Assembly: GCF_032854445.1 (NCBI RefSeq)
Contig: NC_088305.1
Location: 4,715,606-4,779,605 of the forward strand
From: Liolophura sinensis
Lineage: Eukaryota; Mollusca; Polyplacophora; Chitonida; Chitonidae
DNA: 64,000 nt
Direction of reading: 5' to 3'
A model generated the notes under the pieces. It searched no databases. It was not told where the DNA came from and saw only the letters and a list, made by a program, of their open reading frames with translations. The stretch's first letter is position 1. Each line of letters begins with the position of its first letter. Below, piece after piece: positions 11,442 through 24,544 of the stretch. Position numbers and translations under genes: made by a program.

Positions 11442-13130
11442 CGTTGCATTCATGGTTTCTCTCAAATACCAAAAAAATTCTCATTTCTATAAATAACTAG
11501 TTTTCTGCAGCCATTGTTATTGATGAGAATCTGAGAGATTAAAACCATCATATTATTTCTTCAGGCTTGACACCCAAGATCATATCCCCCGCTATGTACA
11601 CATCACTTGTATCGGTGAACCCCTGGGCGCACTGGCAGAAGGAAAGGCCTCCGCCGCTCTAGGGTCACGCGAAAAAGTTGAAATGATACAAGCAAGAGAA
11701 CGGTAATCAACGTATTGACGCCATGTTGTTACCTAGGAGAACCGGATGTCAGAGCAGAATAATGCCAATTAACGTCTATTCAAGTTCATTGGTTCATTTA
11801 ACGCAGTCATGCTTGCTGTTATTCCTATCTCCAGGAAAAATTGAACTTTCTGCCTGACAGATCGCCTGAATCATTGCGCGCTCAGATCAATATATCCTTT
11901 TTTTCACCTGCACAAATTGACTTCATCTCTTTTATCTCTACCCTTTATAGATCTCGGATGATCCGGATGAATGAGAGCAAATCATCGCACGCGCGTGCGG
12001 TGCAGAATACACGACATCAAAACGAGGCTCGTCTGACAGACTGAGACAAAGGCAAAGCGTGTAGAGCCATATACAGAACAACTTTTTTTAGCTGTCAACA
12101 GATAATTATAAATAATTAAAATGCATAGTGATTCAGTCGAAGCTATTCAATCTATCTCTGCGCCCTTAGTCACATTTACACGCACTAGAATTTACTAGAT
12201 GTCTAACTGCTGAATACAAACCCCAAAACAGCAAAACTCTAGATGCCATTTCACAACCATTTACTTAACCATCCAAGCCTCAGCAGAAAATTGCCTTCCA
12301 TGCACGCAAAGAATCAAACGGTAAATATTAATGTACAACGCAATGTTGGTAACAACAAATGAAAATAAATAATGAGAATGAAAAAGACATCAAGATACTG
12401 GCAAGGAAGGAAAAGCATTGAGCTTGTTTCAAATGGTGCCATGGGGATACACTCAGACATCCAGAGGGATACATGCAGTTTATACCCAATATAGGATTGT
12501 GTCAATTCAGTTCTTTAAAAAGAAAGAAACTGGTTTCAACTGCTGGCCAATATTGCTGGAGAGGGTCTCGTTTAATAGATTTAGAGGATCCAGACTATCT
12601 GTGGGACGGATTGTGATGTGGGTGGATTCAAAGACCCATGATAGCTTATGGTTTTATGAGCAAAGAAAGTTTCACAACGATTTGGAAATGTTTAATAAAA
12701 ATCGTACTTTGGTGTTGCTGATATTTTCTCTCCGTTCTCGTCATTAAAATGCACAGAAAGACCGTACCCGTTCAGGATAGGAAGGAAAACAGCTTTCTTC
12801 TCCACTCTAGAAGCCATGTAATATTCCAGGGTAATAACAACCGTCTTAAAAGCCAACGTGATGCCACTTTGAACTATTCAGTGCTTTTTATAGCTGACCG
12901 AATTCTCTAATTATGAAAAAGTGATGCTTCGCGTAAATGTTTGACGTCCTACACATAATTAGCATTGAACGCCGACTTGTCTGTTAGCCCACTGTTCCAC
13001 ACCATGCCGCATTAATACCTTGCTAAGTCCAGCCATCTCGTATTCGTATTTTTTTCTGCCAGTAAGATTTCATGCAAGTTGAACACAACAGAGCCATGCG
13101 AGGCTGCAACAAATACCATCTTTAAAGTCT
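11442..13130. other. No confident gene
   Basis: Mostly unique-looking sequence. A plus-strand frame (12418-12747, 109 codons) lacks recognisable domains. A minus-strand frame ending near 12695 gives about 60 codons, including GYGLSVHFNDENGEK, with no family I recognise. I do not call either. Confidence 0.35.
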
Positions 13131-13250
13131 CTGGTATGACCCGCCTTGGGTTTGACCCCAGGCCTCTTGAACGTAAAACACTGCTGAAATAAATAAATAA
13201 ATTTAATTGGACTATAACGGCGTTCTCAACAACATTTCATTTTTAAGACA
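13131..13250 (-). mobile_element. SINE-2 remnants, broken
   Basis: Two pieces: a B-box-like head scrap (13137-13171, genomic GGGTTTGACCCCAGGCCTC) and a tail scrap at 13202-13250 (genomic TATAACGGCGTTCTCAACAA). An AAATAAATAAATAAAT stretch lies between them. Rearranged or doubly inserted. Confidence 0.45.
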
Positions 13251-13430
13251 GCAGACCACACATGTATCAAACATGACATTCTCTGTATAAATAAAACAAC
13301 AGGACGGCAACACTCAGCTTCAACTTCCGTCCCCACTCAATTTTTCCTTCACACCCAACTCCCCTCTCCCCACATGCACACTAACATAAGGGTGTCTACC
13401 TACTTCTAAGCTTCACAGGCCAAAGATAAT

Positions 13431-13648
13431 GAGGTGGCAGATCAGAATTGGCAGTACCTTTATACATCACGGGGTCTCGGGTTCGAATCCAGCTCTCGCT
13501 GTTTCGACTGGGACGACAGGAGTCTTGTCAGGTATCTAGCGAGGTGCAACCCCTGGCCTTTCGGTTTCCTCCCTACATAAAACTGACCACCGTTATATAA
13601 GAGAACGTATACGGCGTTGAACGCAAATCAAATAAATCAAATAATAAT
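13431..13648 (+). mobile_element. SINE-3: different tRNA-like head, SINE-1-like tail
   Basis: A strong pol III B box, GGTTCGAATCC, lies at about 13481-13491, with a possible A box near 13435-13455. The body reads GACAGGAGTCTTGTCAGGTA, then TTTCGGTTTCCTCCCTACAT. The 3' end has TATACGGCGTTGAACGC followed by AAATCAAATAAATCAAATAA, clearly related to the SINE-1 tail. This is a separate family sharing the tail module. Confidence 0.75.
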
Positions 13649-15312
13649 CAATAGGAGGATATTTTAGACAAACAGTGGCATTCACAAAAACTTGAGAGCG
13701 TCATGAATGCCCATCAAAAATATAAATAATCACAGAATAACAAAAATACGACACAGATGAGTACGCTGTGATGGTGGGTGAACTGAGATTGTATGTCACA
13801 GGGACAGAAACCATAAAAATGAGAGAAAAAAGAGAGAGAAATCATTGCACCATTAGAAACTTTTTAAGGCATGCTTTTACCTGTCTTTGACGATTATTTT
13901 TCTGCGTGATAAAATACAGTCTGATGTTTCGACTGTAAGTCGCGGTTCATGGACCATAAGTCTAATTTATGCCGCCAGTGACGTCACACAACATTTTCTA
14001 GATCTTTTCCTTCAGTTCTGAAAAAATTCGTCCGAGTTTTGCTCATCTAGTGTGTGCCTGTGTGTGATAAGGCATATGTGGTATTATAGACTTGTTTTAT
14101 GGACAGGGACATTTCACACATTATCTACCATCTACAGTCGACTGCATCTCATTCAGTTAAAAAAAAGATGAAGAAATCTACAAAAAAGCTATTTTCAGAC
14201 ACAGGTTTCAGTGCTTTTTCTCACTGAATTTAACTTCATTTTTACAGTTTCTTTCCCTTTAAAGCCAAAGTCTAAAGCAAGTAAATCAACTTGACAAGAC
14301 TTAATTCCAAGAGCGCCACGCGAAACAGAGCTGTCTAACGGCTTTCTTTTATAATCTAATTCGATTTTAGGGTCTTTACTTGTTGCAAACGTTCCCACCA
14401 TGGCGATTGAGAGTTAAGGTTATCTGTGGGCTTCCGTGCCAGATTCTTTCTGGGTGGCTAATGGACAATCTTGCAGCCGGATGAAAAATGGCTTAATCTA
14501 GCGAACAGTTACGACCTTGGTTCCCGAAAACAGACCGTCCTACGCTTTTGTTTAGGATTCGTAACTAATTGCCTCGAGAAAGATCGTTTGACCCTTATCA
14601 TAGCCGATGTTATTTGCACATCTCTACGCGAGACTGTCACAATCTGTTGGGTTTTCGTCGAAAGAGATCGGCCCGCTGGTCATTCTATAAACGCATGAGA
14701 CCACTATTGATCACTGCTTATGGAAACAGCCGCGGTAAATCAAAGGCATTGCTTACCGAGAAAAGCTGTTGAATCTCGCCTGAAGATCCTCCCAATACTT
14801 GGAAAAACAATTCCGCCAAGACCGCTTTTCGCCAGTTAAAATAGGCTTTTTGAATATTTTTATCCCGTTTTTCTTCCTTTTGAAAGTGGCTTTCTCAATT
14901 GTTCGAAGGAGAAATAAAATGAATTGATTTTAAACGGAAGACCTCCTTGTGCATGTCTTAGTGCTCTCGGAGTGTCAAATAAATAGCCTAGGTTTTAACC
15001 ATTGCATTGGAACAAGAGATACCGGTTCATAGTACAAGCACACCGTGCCAATCAACTTCTCTCTCCCACAGTATACGTTTGACATGTAAGTCGCTGATAT
15101 TTGGCCAAGATCACCTTATGAGCTGTATGTGGCATATTAAGGCCTGGTGACTACATGCATATTTCTTATGGTTACCGGTAGAATATCTATGTTTGTAGAT
15201 ATTTAAGGATGTCTTACCATACCTAAACTTTGGTTATTTTATTTCAAGCAAAACGACTGATGTTTTGCGTTCTGTTAAAAGAAACCCTGGTTGTTTGAAT
15301 GTTACTGTACGC
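13649..15312. other. No recognised feature
   Basis: A minus-strand frame of 68 codons (14195-14401) starts in a CCATGG context but matches no family I know. Overlapping plus-strand frames at 14471-14772 are also unrecognised. Confidence 0.35.
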
Positions 15313-15615
15313 TATGTGATGACAATACAGCATCCTGAGTAACTGTACACAAGTAATCAGTTTCATATATTGTAATTAACATCACTGCATCATTTTACCT
15401 AACTTTGTTCAAACCATTGGGCTTCGGGGCATTCAGTTTGCTACAGTTTAAGCACTTACATGAACAGTTAATAAGAATAAAACCATAACCAAGGTAAATT
15501 CACAAGAGATCGTATTTCACCCGTTACATGTGACAATTTGCCATTTATAACGCTATCGTCGATGTTCTAGTTTTTCTCTCTATGCTTTACGGCTTTATGT
15601 TAACTTATATTAGAC
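15313..15615 (-). repeat. Dispersed repeat D1, long copy
   Basis: Reads, on the genomic strand, GTGATGACAATACAGCATCC, TGTAATTAACATCACTGCATC, ACATGAACAGTTAATAAGAA, CGTATTTCACCCGTTACATG, TGACAATTTGCCATTTATAA, and TTTTTCTCTCTATGCTTTACG. The same blocks recur in the same order at 33716-34112 and 58925-59545, and reversed at 36093-37146. About 300 bp, non-coding. Its class is unknown; a non-autonomous DNA transposon is plausible. Confidence 0.75.
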
Positions 15616-15987
15616 ACTGATGACCAAGTCTGGTGTATCAGGAAACCAACGCATTCCCCCGCCGTCCTGACAAACCTTCTTACCGTCTACTTAAGCAAGA
15701 CAGGATTCTCATTAGCCAAGGGGTTGTATGCCCTTGTCACACTCATCGGTCAGTCGCAACACCTCGAATGCTATGGAAATCAGCTGCTGAAATTGGCAGG
15801 GAGCCCATTTAGCGACATCGCTGTATTTTTTTTTTTTCGTCTGGATGCCGTGATATTCATGGCAACCTAAAGCAAGAACTTACATCACCACAATTCGCCA
15901 TGCCACAATTAGACACATGTACCTAATAATTCCACGTCGTCAATTGACAGAAAATTTGTCAAGCACGACTTTAAACCCCTACGAATT

Positions 15988-16092
15988 TACACGCATATAT
16001 ACATACATGTATACATATACACATACATACTCACACGCATACATACATATATACATACACGTGTACATACTTAAATACACACATACACAAGT
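15988..16092. repeat. ACAT-rich microsatellite
   Basis: Imperfect runs of ACATACAT, ATACACAC and TATACATAC. It creates a low-complexity frame (Tyr/Thr/His) that is not a gene. Confidence 0.85.
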
Positions 16093-19000
16093 GCATTCCA
16101 TGGAGCTTTGACAAGACTATGTAAATCACTCCATGGTAAACGAGAAAGTCAACGCCCAGGTCAGCACTTGCGCGTGACCAAGTGAAGTAGCCCTTCCTCC
16201 TATGTAACTGTTAATTTTAACCAGACACATGATTTCGTGATTTCTCCGTGGAAATATTTCGGAGCATATGCGTAAGTATGTGGGAATGAGACGAGACATA
16301 ATTAGTTCCAAGGCAATATGACAGTTACCACCTGTGTCCAGATCTGTATTGCTAGCGCTATGTTCCTTGGAGGGTGGGACTGGGAATCGCTAATTGCTCA
16401 GAGTAATCATTATAAGTGGTTACTGGAGGGTGAAAGCAAGAAACAGAAGCCCACATTATCCCAGCAAACGACTCGTCCATACGTTCCCACCAACACGGTG
16501 ATTTCCCCTTAATTACACCGCCATTAATTCAGACGTTACGCCTTCGGGAGTGAACCCGTACTTCAGAGTTCGAGCTCTTGCTTGAAATAACAGAGATTTA
16601 ATTGATACCAATCTGTGTCATTAATCCTCCATAATTTACAAGCAAAAGAAAATAGCGAACGGTAATCTGCAAGGCAATTACCGTGAGATTGGCATCTTTG
16701 CGAGAACCCGGTCGCTAACTTTCGACGGCAGATGGCCTGAGACTCCTCCCGTCAAGTATGTATTTATGTCAGCATAGGTCGTTTTTGATGTATGTCCAAG
16801 GTACAAAGGGTTAACACATTATCGACCGGCCGCGCGGTCGGCTAGAAACTAAAGTTCCGTCCTCGGGATAAAGCACAGTGGCTTCGCTGAGTTAATCCAG
16901 CAAGCTGTCGATCAGGAGTCCGACCGTTGGTTGAACCCTTATCACATATGCCCCACCGTCAACGAGCCAACGGTCACAGGGATAGCTTAATGCATTGGCC
17001 CACACCGACAGTCACTGTCCTGCACCAGTGGGTCAAGCGAAAAACCATCAATGCAAGAATGTTTTTGCTTCTCCTGTAATATTAGAATAATAAACATGCT
17101 GTGACAAGAGGCTTCGCGAGGTCAAGTTTACCCATATAGCGCGACGAACAGAACAATGTACGTCATCGTTCTTTGTGTACAAACGTTTAGTGCGCTGCCA
17201 TTGGTGCGATACCAGTTAGTAAAAACGAATACTAAAAGTTATCCTTAAACTGTAGTTTTATAAGGTAAGTGAAGTTCCTCAACAATTAGGCCATTTACCA
17301 GGATCCGTATCTTCGAAACAAGCTAATATCTCAGGAATTTAGGCAGTAAAGTAAGACTAACCTCTACATTTTAATCGCTTGCTATCTTTGCAGTAAACAC
17401 CCACGTTTGACGACAAACTTAACTCGTTGAATGCCTACCGGGGTACAGATGTCACCAAACATTAACAGCTAGAGTGACAGAAATGGGTACGTTAATCTAT
17501 ACCGTAATTGTGTCAAAGCAAAGCGTCTCCTATTATAAGAGGTAATTATAAGCCGTGTAATGCGAGCCCCTCATTCTATATGCCTTACTTGCATTACAGA
17601 AAAGCTGGAGTTTTTTTTTAAAACAAAAACAGCAGTAACTTGCGCCGGGCATATGGTGCATAACGACATAGTGAAGACAGTCGCCAAAGAACATATACTT
17701 GAAACAACTTTGCGACAGCTTCGTAAACGCATACATCGGCTTTAATGTAGCGTACATTTCCAACCTCTGACCTCTTTTGGTGAATGAACGAAACATGTGA
17801 TAATCATAGAAACTTTACCCATGGATTTCTATTCAGACAGAATTATGATAACTCTAACCTCTAAACGTTCATTTCTTACTTACTGCCATAAACGATATTC
17901 GGGAATACTTCCCCTGTGTTTAAGCGGTAAAGTTTGTGTGAGGATGGAACTCATGGAAAACAACCGCATCTCGAAAGGTGCCGGGTAAAATTCCTGACGT
18001 AAGGCCGCTGTCCAGGTCTTGAGGTCATTGGTCAAGGGCATGTCAAGAATATCTCAAAATGGTGTGGTGCCATCAAACACTCTCACCCTGGGTATCAAAT
18101 TCCTGGCATACAGGAACAACCCCTTCGATGATTCAGCGCAAGCAGACAGGATAGTAAAGTGACTTGAACAGTATTCAGTCACAGTAAATCAATGTTTTAA
18201 CCCCAGAGGTAAACCTCGGCACTAAGGACCAACACTTCTTTGGGGCATACTATTATAAATATCTCAATCGGTTTATTAAATGTCATAAAACATCAAATGT
18301 GATTTGTATATTTTCAAATATGTTGTGATTTCCCAATAAATCGAGGGGAAAAAATCTTAGATCGACTGGGGTAAATAACACTTGCGACATTTAGCCTCCA
18401 GGAAATGCGGCAGCATTAATCAGCATAAATCTTTTAATATGGATTCGTAATTTATTGCTGAGGATTTTTTCAGGTCTTTTTTTTCCTTCTTTTTTCAAGT
18501 AGTGTAGAGCCGTTTGCAGGCTTCTCGCCTCCTACCAGCTTGGGATTTTAAAGACGTCGCGCTGAATCAAAAGAGGTTTAGTCCGCGTCAGCCGAATCGA
18601 TTTCCATACTGTATCAGATGGGACGTTATTCAGTCGTGAAAATATCATCTTAAAACACAAAAAATACAAGCAAGTTCCATTAGGTGTTAAAAACTAAGGC
18701 ACTTCATCATATGTTAGTTTGACATAATGCGGCTGACAACTCCTCTTCTAACACTTGATAACCACTGCATCAAGTCAGAAGCTGGCATTCGACCAGTCAT
18801 CAATATCACCTACCACGACAATGTATCACTCAGCGGTCGTCTTCATCAATCCGGGATTACTTCACCTCAAGCCAACTTAAGGCGATCGAGCCTATTTTAA
18901 TCACAATTCTAAATCTGGCCAGCCAGTGTTCATACCCAAGTCTCACTGCAATGGGGGCAAAGCCAGAAGGGTGTCGACGTAATGCAAACGAATACGGGTT

Positions 19001-19110
19001 CTTCCATGCAGACTTAAATAACAAATTCTTCACCATTCAATCAGAAACTGTTGACTAAAGAAGCTCACTACTTGTATCCAGCTTTGCTTGGGTCAACTGC
19101 AGCTTTCAAT
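16093..19110. other. No recognised feature in about 3 kb
   Basis: One of the longest stretches here without a repeat copy I can detect. It includes a small CpG-rich palindromic patch, CGACCGGCCGCGCGGTCG, at about 16823-16840. Frames at 16318-16512, 17533-17796 and 17797-17988 show no domain. Confidence 0.4.
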
Positions 19111-19357
19111 CACAAAAAATGTGTTAAATTTTACAGAAAGCCTGTTGTGCACGTGATGCTGGAATGTATTATATTCTTATTGTAACACAATATGGTGTCA
19201 CATTAAACATAGCATGGTAGTCTAATAGGTTTATGTTGAATTAATAGAGTGTGTGTGTTATATTTAACAGAATAATCTGCTGCAATAACAAAATGCATTC
19301 TAGTATCACTCAGATAGCAGACTTTCTGTTAAATTTAACACATTGATTTTTCCAGTG
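19111..19357 (-). mobile_element. MITE-A, complete copy with long terminal inverted repeats
   Basis: The left end (CACAAAAAATGTGTTAAATT, then TTACAGAAAGCCTG) is matched by the reverse complement of the right end (CACTGGAAAAATCAATGTGT, then TAAATTTAACAGAAAGTCTG). The similarity runs about 80 bp inward and includes a GTGATGCTGGAATGTATT-like block on both arms. Total length is 247 bp. A diverged copy in the opposite orientation lies at 7846-8065. No coding capacity and no clear target-site duplication. Confidence 0.85.
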
Positions 19358-19574
19358 CAGTAGATTCGTGATTTTCCTGACAAGAAATTATTTCCTGCGA
19401 TCGTACGAAATTATTTTATAAGTACACCGGGCTGTAAAAGTACCTGATAATTATTTTTAGTCGATCTTCATTCTTAACTCAAACAGATCAGTGAAAATAT
19501 AATACATTTATTAAAAAACGCAGGTAGTGATTTTCACTCGCCTCTCAATAATATAACGCTTACAATTAAATGGT

Positions 19575-19681
19575 GATAGGGATCCGCAGATAGTCGCGGG
19601 CTTCCCTGGGGCACTGCTGTCGTAAAATGAAATAGTCTTGAATGCGGTGTAAAACACCAACCAAATAAATAAATAAATAGT
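19575..19681 (+). mobile_element. SINE-1 3' fragment
   Basis: Holds the complement-free 3' half: GATCCGCAGATAGTCGCGGG, then TCTTGAATGCGGTGTAAAAC, ACCAACC and an AAATAAATAAATAAAT tail. Internally deleted. Confidence 0.8.
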
Positions 19682-20716
19682 GGCATACATATCAATGGGA
19701 AAAGAGAGCCAAACGACGTGTTACTAATTCCATATCTGAAGTTTAAGTCTTATTAGAGGTCTAATTTTCATCTGTCACGATCTAATTTTTTCCCCTTTTT
19801 TGTCGTTGGAATTGTCTGTATATTACGGAGAAAATTACAGACATTTGCTGATAACAAGCATAGCTACTTGGTACGTGGAATCTACAACAGTTTTATTTTA
19901 AGGATATAAATCAGCACGATTCTTTCTTCGGTGAGAAACCTTATTAAAAAAACAAATATAGCCAGCATGTGACTTCTCCGAAATCGTGATGTTTAAAGTG
20001 CGTGTAAATTACTGGGACATCTAAATGTGGATTACGCCTTTTGTTGTCACGAAGGGATAAATTGTGTGTATTGATTATTAGAGCTTTCTGATGCAACTCA
20101 GCCAACACGTGACTTAAGTTTTTCCCTCGCTATCTATATTAACCCTTTCTTCCCCTTTACATATCTCATGAATCACAAGATCTTTCTGATGCCTCGGCAC
20201 GTGAGCAATGCTGTGACTCTATAGCCTTATTAACTTTGTTACAATGTGGTGCCACAATTTAAGCAAAAAAAAAAACATGTACATATTCGTGCCTCTTAGT
20301 TATCATTAGTTGGGGTGTTGAGGCGCACCAATTCAACTTCATCTGCTAGTTAGCTTAGCAACCTAGCCGCTGAACTAGGGACTGATGCAGCGTCCAAAAA
20401 AAAAAAAAAACTAGGTACGTATGGTTGTTCAGAGTTTTATTGAGAAACTTTACGAGATTAAAGTTACACCAAGGTGTTAAGATCATCTTGAGGTGAACTA
20501 TAGGGGAGTTTGTACTCTTTTATCCCTGAAGGCGAGACACGTCCGATTGTACCATGTGACCTTTCGGAAAAATTCAAAATACTTGTCAGGTAACTAATTT
20601 TGCTTACATTTACTATAACAAGGGCGCCTGAAATGAGTTTAACAAAATCTTATTTAAAGTAAACGAACGATGGTGAAAATTGATGTGCTGAGGTTTGTAG
20701 TTCCTGAAGAAAAGTT

Positions 20717-20825
20717 GTGCCATTTTGGGTATCCAGAACATGACCAGACAGGTGATGGGCAAATTAATGTCGACAAAATTTGCCTAATATTTTTGACATG
20801 TCACGTCATACAGAAGTACTAATTT
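20717..20825 (+). repeat. Partial relative of the foldback element
   Basis: The run TGTGCCATTTTGGGTATCCA to GTCATACAGAAGTAC aligns with 8907-9008, sharing CAGACAGGTGRTGGG, AAATTAA and TTGACA-type blocks. A matching left arm is not clear. Confidence 0.5.
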
Positions 20826-21084
20826 TACCTTTAACGGCAAACAATGTAGAGTTTTAATCTCGTCTAATCTGCAACAATGTGCACCTGTTTAAATTGTGGT
20901 TAGAAGAAAGTTATATAAGGCGAGCTCTTTTAATCAATATAAAATGTGCACACACTCGATACCATAGTACTGCCGTCCAAGACTATCAACATGGGACAGA
21001 ATCAAATCCTTTGAGTGGATTTAATCCCGTCTATAATGAACAAAAATAAGCCATAGTGGTTTAGTGATGCAATTGGCACAAGAA

Positions 21085-22855
21085 TTTGAGCTTTATTTCC
21101 ACTGGCACACATTCATGTTTTATTTCTACTCGCGCACATACGTGTTTTATTTCCATTCCTGCACATTCATGTTTTAGCTCCACTCCTGCACATTCATGTT
21201 TTATTTCCACTCGTACACATTCATGTTTTATTTCCACTCGCACATATTCATGTTTTATTTCTACTCGCGCACATTCGTGTTTTATCTCAACTCGCATACA
21301 TTCATGTTTTATTTCCACTAGCACACATTCATGTTTTATTTCTACTCACCCACATTCGTGTTTTATTTCCACTCGGACACATTCATGTTTTGTTTCTACC
21401 CGCACATCTTCATGTTTCATTTCCACTCGCAGACATTCATGTTTTATTTCCTCTGGTGCAATCGCGCCCACATTCATGTTTTCTTTCCACTCGCACACAT
21501 TAATGTTTTATCTCCACTCGCATACATTCACATTTTATTTCCACTCGCAGACATTCATGTTTTATTTCCACTCGCAGACATTCATGTTTTATTTCCTCTG
21601 GTGCAATCGCGCCCACATTCATGTTTTATTTCTACTCGCCCACATTCGTGTTTAATCTCTACTCCTGCACATTCATGTTTTATTTCCACTCGGACACATT
21701 CATGTTTTGTTTCTACCCGCACATCTTCATGTTTCATTTCCACTCGCAGACATTCATGTTTTATTTCCTCTGGTGCAATCGCGCCCACATTCATGTTTTC
21801 TTTCCACTCGCACACATTAATGTTTTATCTCCACTCGCATACATTCACATTTTATTTCCACTCGCAGACATTCATGTTTTATTTCCACTCGCAGACATTC
21901 ATGTTTTATTTCCTCTGGTGCAATCGCGCCCACATTCATGTTTTATTTCTACTCGCCCACATTCGTGTTTTATCTCTACTCCTGCACATTCATGTTTTAT
22001 TTCCACTCGCACATCTTCATATTTTATCTCCACTCTCACATATTCATGTTTTGTTTCCACTCGCACATCTTCATGTTTTATTTCTACTCGCAGACATTCA
22101 TGTTTAATTTCCTGTGGTGCAATCGCGCCCACATTCATGTTTTATTTCCACTCGCACACATTCATGCTTTATTTCCACTCGCACACATTCATGTTTTGTC
22201 TCCACTCTCACACATTCATGTTTTGTTTCCACTCGCACACATTCATGCTTTATTTCCACTCGCACACATTCATGCTTTATTTCCACTCGCACACATTCAT
22301 GTTTTGTCTCCACTCGCACACATTCATGCTTTATTTCCACTCGCACACATTCATGTTTTGTCTCCACTCTCACACATTCATGTTTTGTTTCCACTCGCAC
22401 ACATTCATGTTTTATTTCCACTCGCACATATTCATGTTTTATTTCTACTGGCGTACATTCACGTTTTATTTCCACTTGCACATCTTCATATTTTATCTCC
22501 ACTCTCACACATTCATGTTTTGTTTCCATTCGCACATCTTCATGTTTTATTTTCACTCGCACATCTTCATGTTTAATTTCATCTGGTGCAAATGCGCCCA
22601 CATTCATGCTTTATTTCCACTGGCACACATTAATGTTTTATTTCCACTCGCACACATTCATGTTTTGTCTCCACTCGCACACATTCACGTTTTAATTCCA
22701 CTCGCACACATTCATGTTTTATTTCCATTCCAGCACATTCATATTTTATTTCCACTCGCTGATATTCATGCTTTATTTCCACTGGCACACATTAATGTTT
22801 TATTTCCACTTGCACACATTCACGTTTTATTTTCCGCACATTCATGTTTTCATTA
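21085..22855. repeat. 27-bp minisatellite, roughly 60 units
   Basis: The unit is ACATTCATGTTTTATTTCCA plus CTCGCAC (27 bp) with many point variants. Six units carry an alternative junction containing TCTGGTGCAATCGCGCC, at about 21458, 21603, 21775, 21920, 22119 and 22588; this adds 10 bp and shifts the frame. The spacing 145+172 bp shows a duplicated block of about 317 bp, so there is higher-order structure. Because 27 is a multiple of three and the unit has no stop in three plus frames and one minus frame, long ORFs run through it (for example 21621-22982). Their peptides are repeats such as HSCFISTRT on plus and RVEIKHECV on minus. I read these as artefacts. Confidence 0.95.
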
Positions 22856-22937
22856 TATTGGTCTAAACTTAGCATATTTTGTTATTACATCTCTACTGTC
22901 AGGCCCAAAATCGACATCAAGCAAACAGTGTAGGAAA

Positions 22938-23020
22938 TATAAGTGTCAAGTCCGACATTCATATACCATTTGTAGTCCGTAAAAGGCGTTCCAAGTCGAT
23001 AATCGCAAGATCCATTTCCA
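22938..23020 (+). repeat. Dispersed repeat D4 fragment
   Basis: Shares GTCCGACATTCATATACC and ATCGCAAGATCCATTTCC blocks with the copies at 6903-6992 and 54140-54260. A minus-strand frame that looks like a signal peptide (22885-23097) lies across it. Confidence 0.45.
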
Positions 23021-23538
23021 AAACAACGTTTATCACTAGCTGCTAAAGACAAAGGTACGTAAGAAATTATACAAATAAGAAATAAAGCCGGTAACACACA
23101 AGAGAGAAGCTATCATCAGTTTTCAATGATGCCGGGCAGACAATGAATATTCCAGGCATGAATTCCATATCAAAGTTCAAATTCGTAGTCCGTACATGAG
23201 TTCCATGTCAAATAACAATTGAAGAAGTATCTCAGTCGCGCGTTAATTGCAACTGTTCATAAAGGCATCATACAGATGTAATGAGCATGGCTTTACGGCC
23301 CCTAGCCCAAGGTTAAGCGGTATTAGATCATATTGTGTTTTTCAGTCATTCTGACACAGTGTACCTGCTATGAACGAAGAGATACAAACACATATCACTG
23401 GAAACGAGCTTTTACAAACGCAGACGTCCTTCTTCAGACGTGTACAGATTACCTGTGACAAACTGCCATCAGTTACACTCTCGTCGCGCCTCTGGTTTTA
23501 CTTATGGGGTGTAGTCTTTCTCATGGTATTACGAAATT

Positions 23539-23890
23539 AAGTCTCGGTGGCCTAATGGCCTCGAAGTCGAGAGATTCGGGATCAAATCCGTGTCTGGTCA
23601 TGCCAAAGAATTAAAAATGGTACTTGTTGCTGCTTCGCTTGGCGTTCAGTACTGAGAGGTTAGAGCAAGGAAACAGGACTGGTTCGCCAGATGTTGAAAT
23701 AATTTGACTGGGTGAGGTATCATGTCTGGTGTCTTCGGCATGATACTTCAGTGGCAGCAACGCTTTGGTGGCATGGACTCGACATACCACAAGAAGACAA
23801 AGTATCTGTTCATATACCTAATTACTCGTCGTCATTGTCATATGACGGTAAAATGTTAAGTACAATGTAAAACCTCACGCATATAATGCA
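23539..23890 (+). mobile_element. SINE-2, full length but diverged
   Basis: The tRNA-like head GTCTCGGTGGCCTAATGGCC (A-box-like) is followed by a B-box-like GGGATCAAATCCG. The body has GCTTCGCTTGGCGTTCAG and GGAAACAGGACTGGTTCG. The 3' end reads ATATGACGGTAAAATGTTAA, then GTACAATGTAAAACC. A serine- or leucine-like tRNA ancestor is possible from the head, but I cannot fix it. Confidence 0.8.
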
Positions 23891-24544
23891 TACAAACGAA
23901 ATGAAGTCATAACCAAAACAAAAATGGCCGTAGTAAGCCACATAACAGAGCAAAGAACTTGAAGACATCGTTCGTTATTTTACACCATTGATGATTGCCA
24001 GGTTATTCCTATGTTTCTCATACTGGTAGTGTGTGTGTCCATGTCGACCGTCATTTTGACAAAGCTTCAACTACCCGCAAGCCCAGAAGGGATTTTTATC
24101 CTTTCTGCCAGTCAGTGAGTAGTCCCAAACGGCAGATTAGTGGCCGTGAAAAACAGAGGGCTGTCTTTACACATCAGTGTAAATGACGTAGCCGCCGAAT
24201 GCTGATACAGAGTTAATGCCGTCGAAAAGCCATCTCGTATGTCTAATCTAAGCTTCCAAACCCACAAAGACAACCCACTGTTAGTTTGTAACCGGGAAGC
24301 AGTCCTGCAAGGCGATATCTGCTGATGAATGGAGTTTTATTTGAGACGACAGGACGCTTTTTACAGTATTTCTGTGCAAAACCAATACCATAGTATGACA
24401 TTATGATCAATTATTTTCAATGATACAGATTAGAGCACTCAAGTAACGTGTGTGTCATTTATTCATGGTTTATGTTTTCCAGAACTATGCTATGTCTGAT
24501 CGTAAGGGATGTCCTTGTTAATATATACTAGCGTTTAGCAGATT

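Noticed and set aside
16823-16840. CpG-rich hairpin CGACCGGCCGCGCGGTCG as a promoter mark
   Set aside because: Too short, isolated, and without a TATA, initiator or gene nearby.
21621-22982. 453-codon ORF that might encode a repetitive secreted or structural protein
   Set aside because: It is a translation of the 27-bp minisatellite. The variant units shift frame, and three plus frames are equally open, so nothing marks one as coding.
22885-23097. Minus-strand frame resembling a signal peptide followed by a small Cys-containing protein
   Set aside because: It has a GTG rather than ATG at the proposed start, and it lies across a D4 dispersed-repeat fragment.
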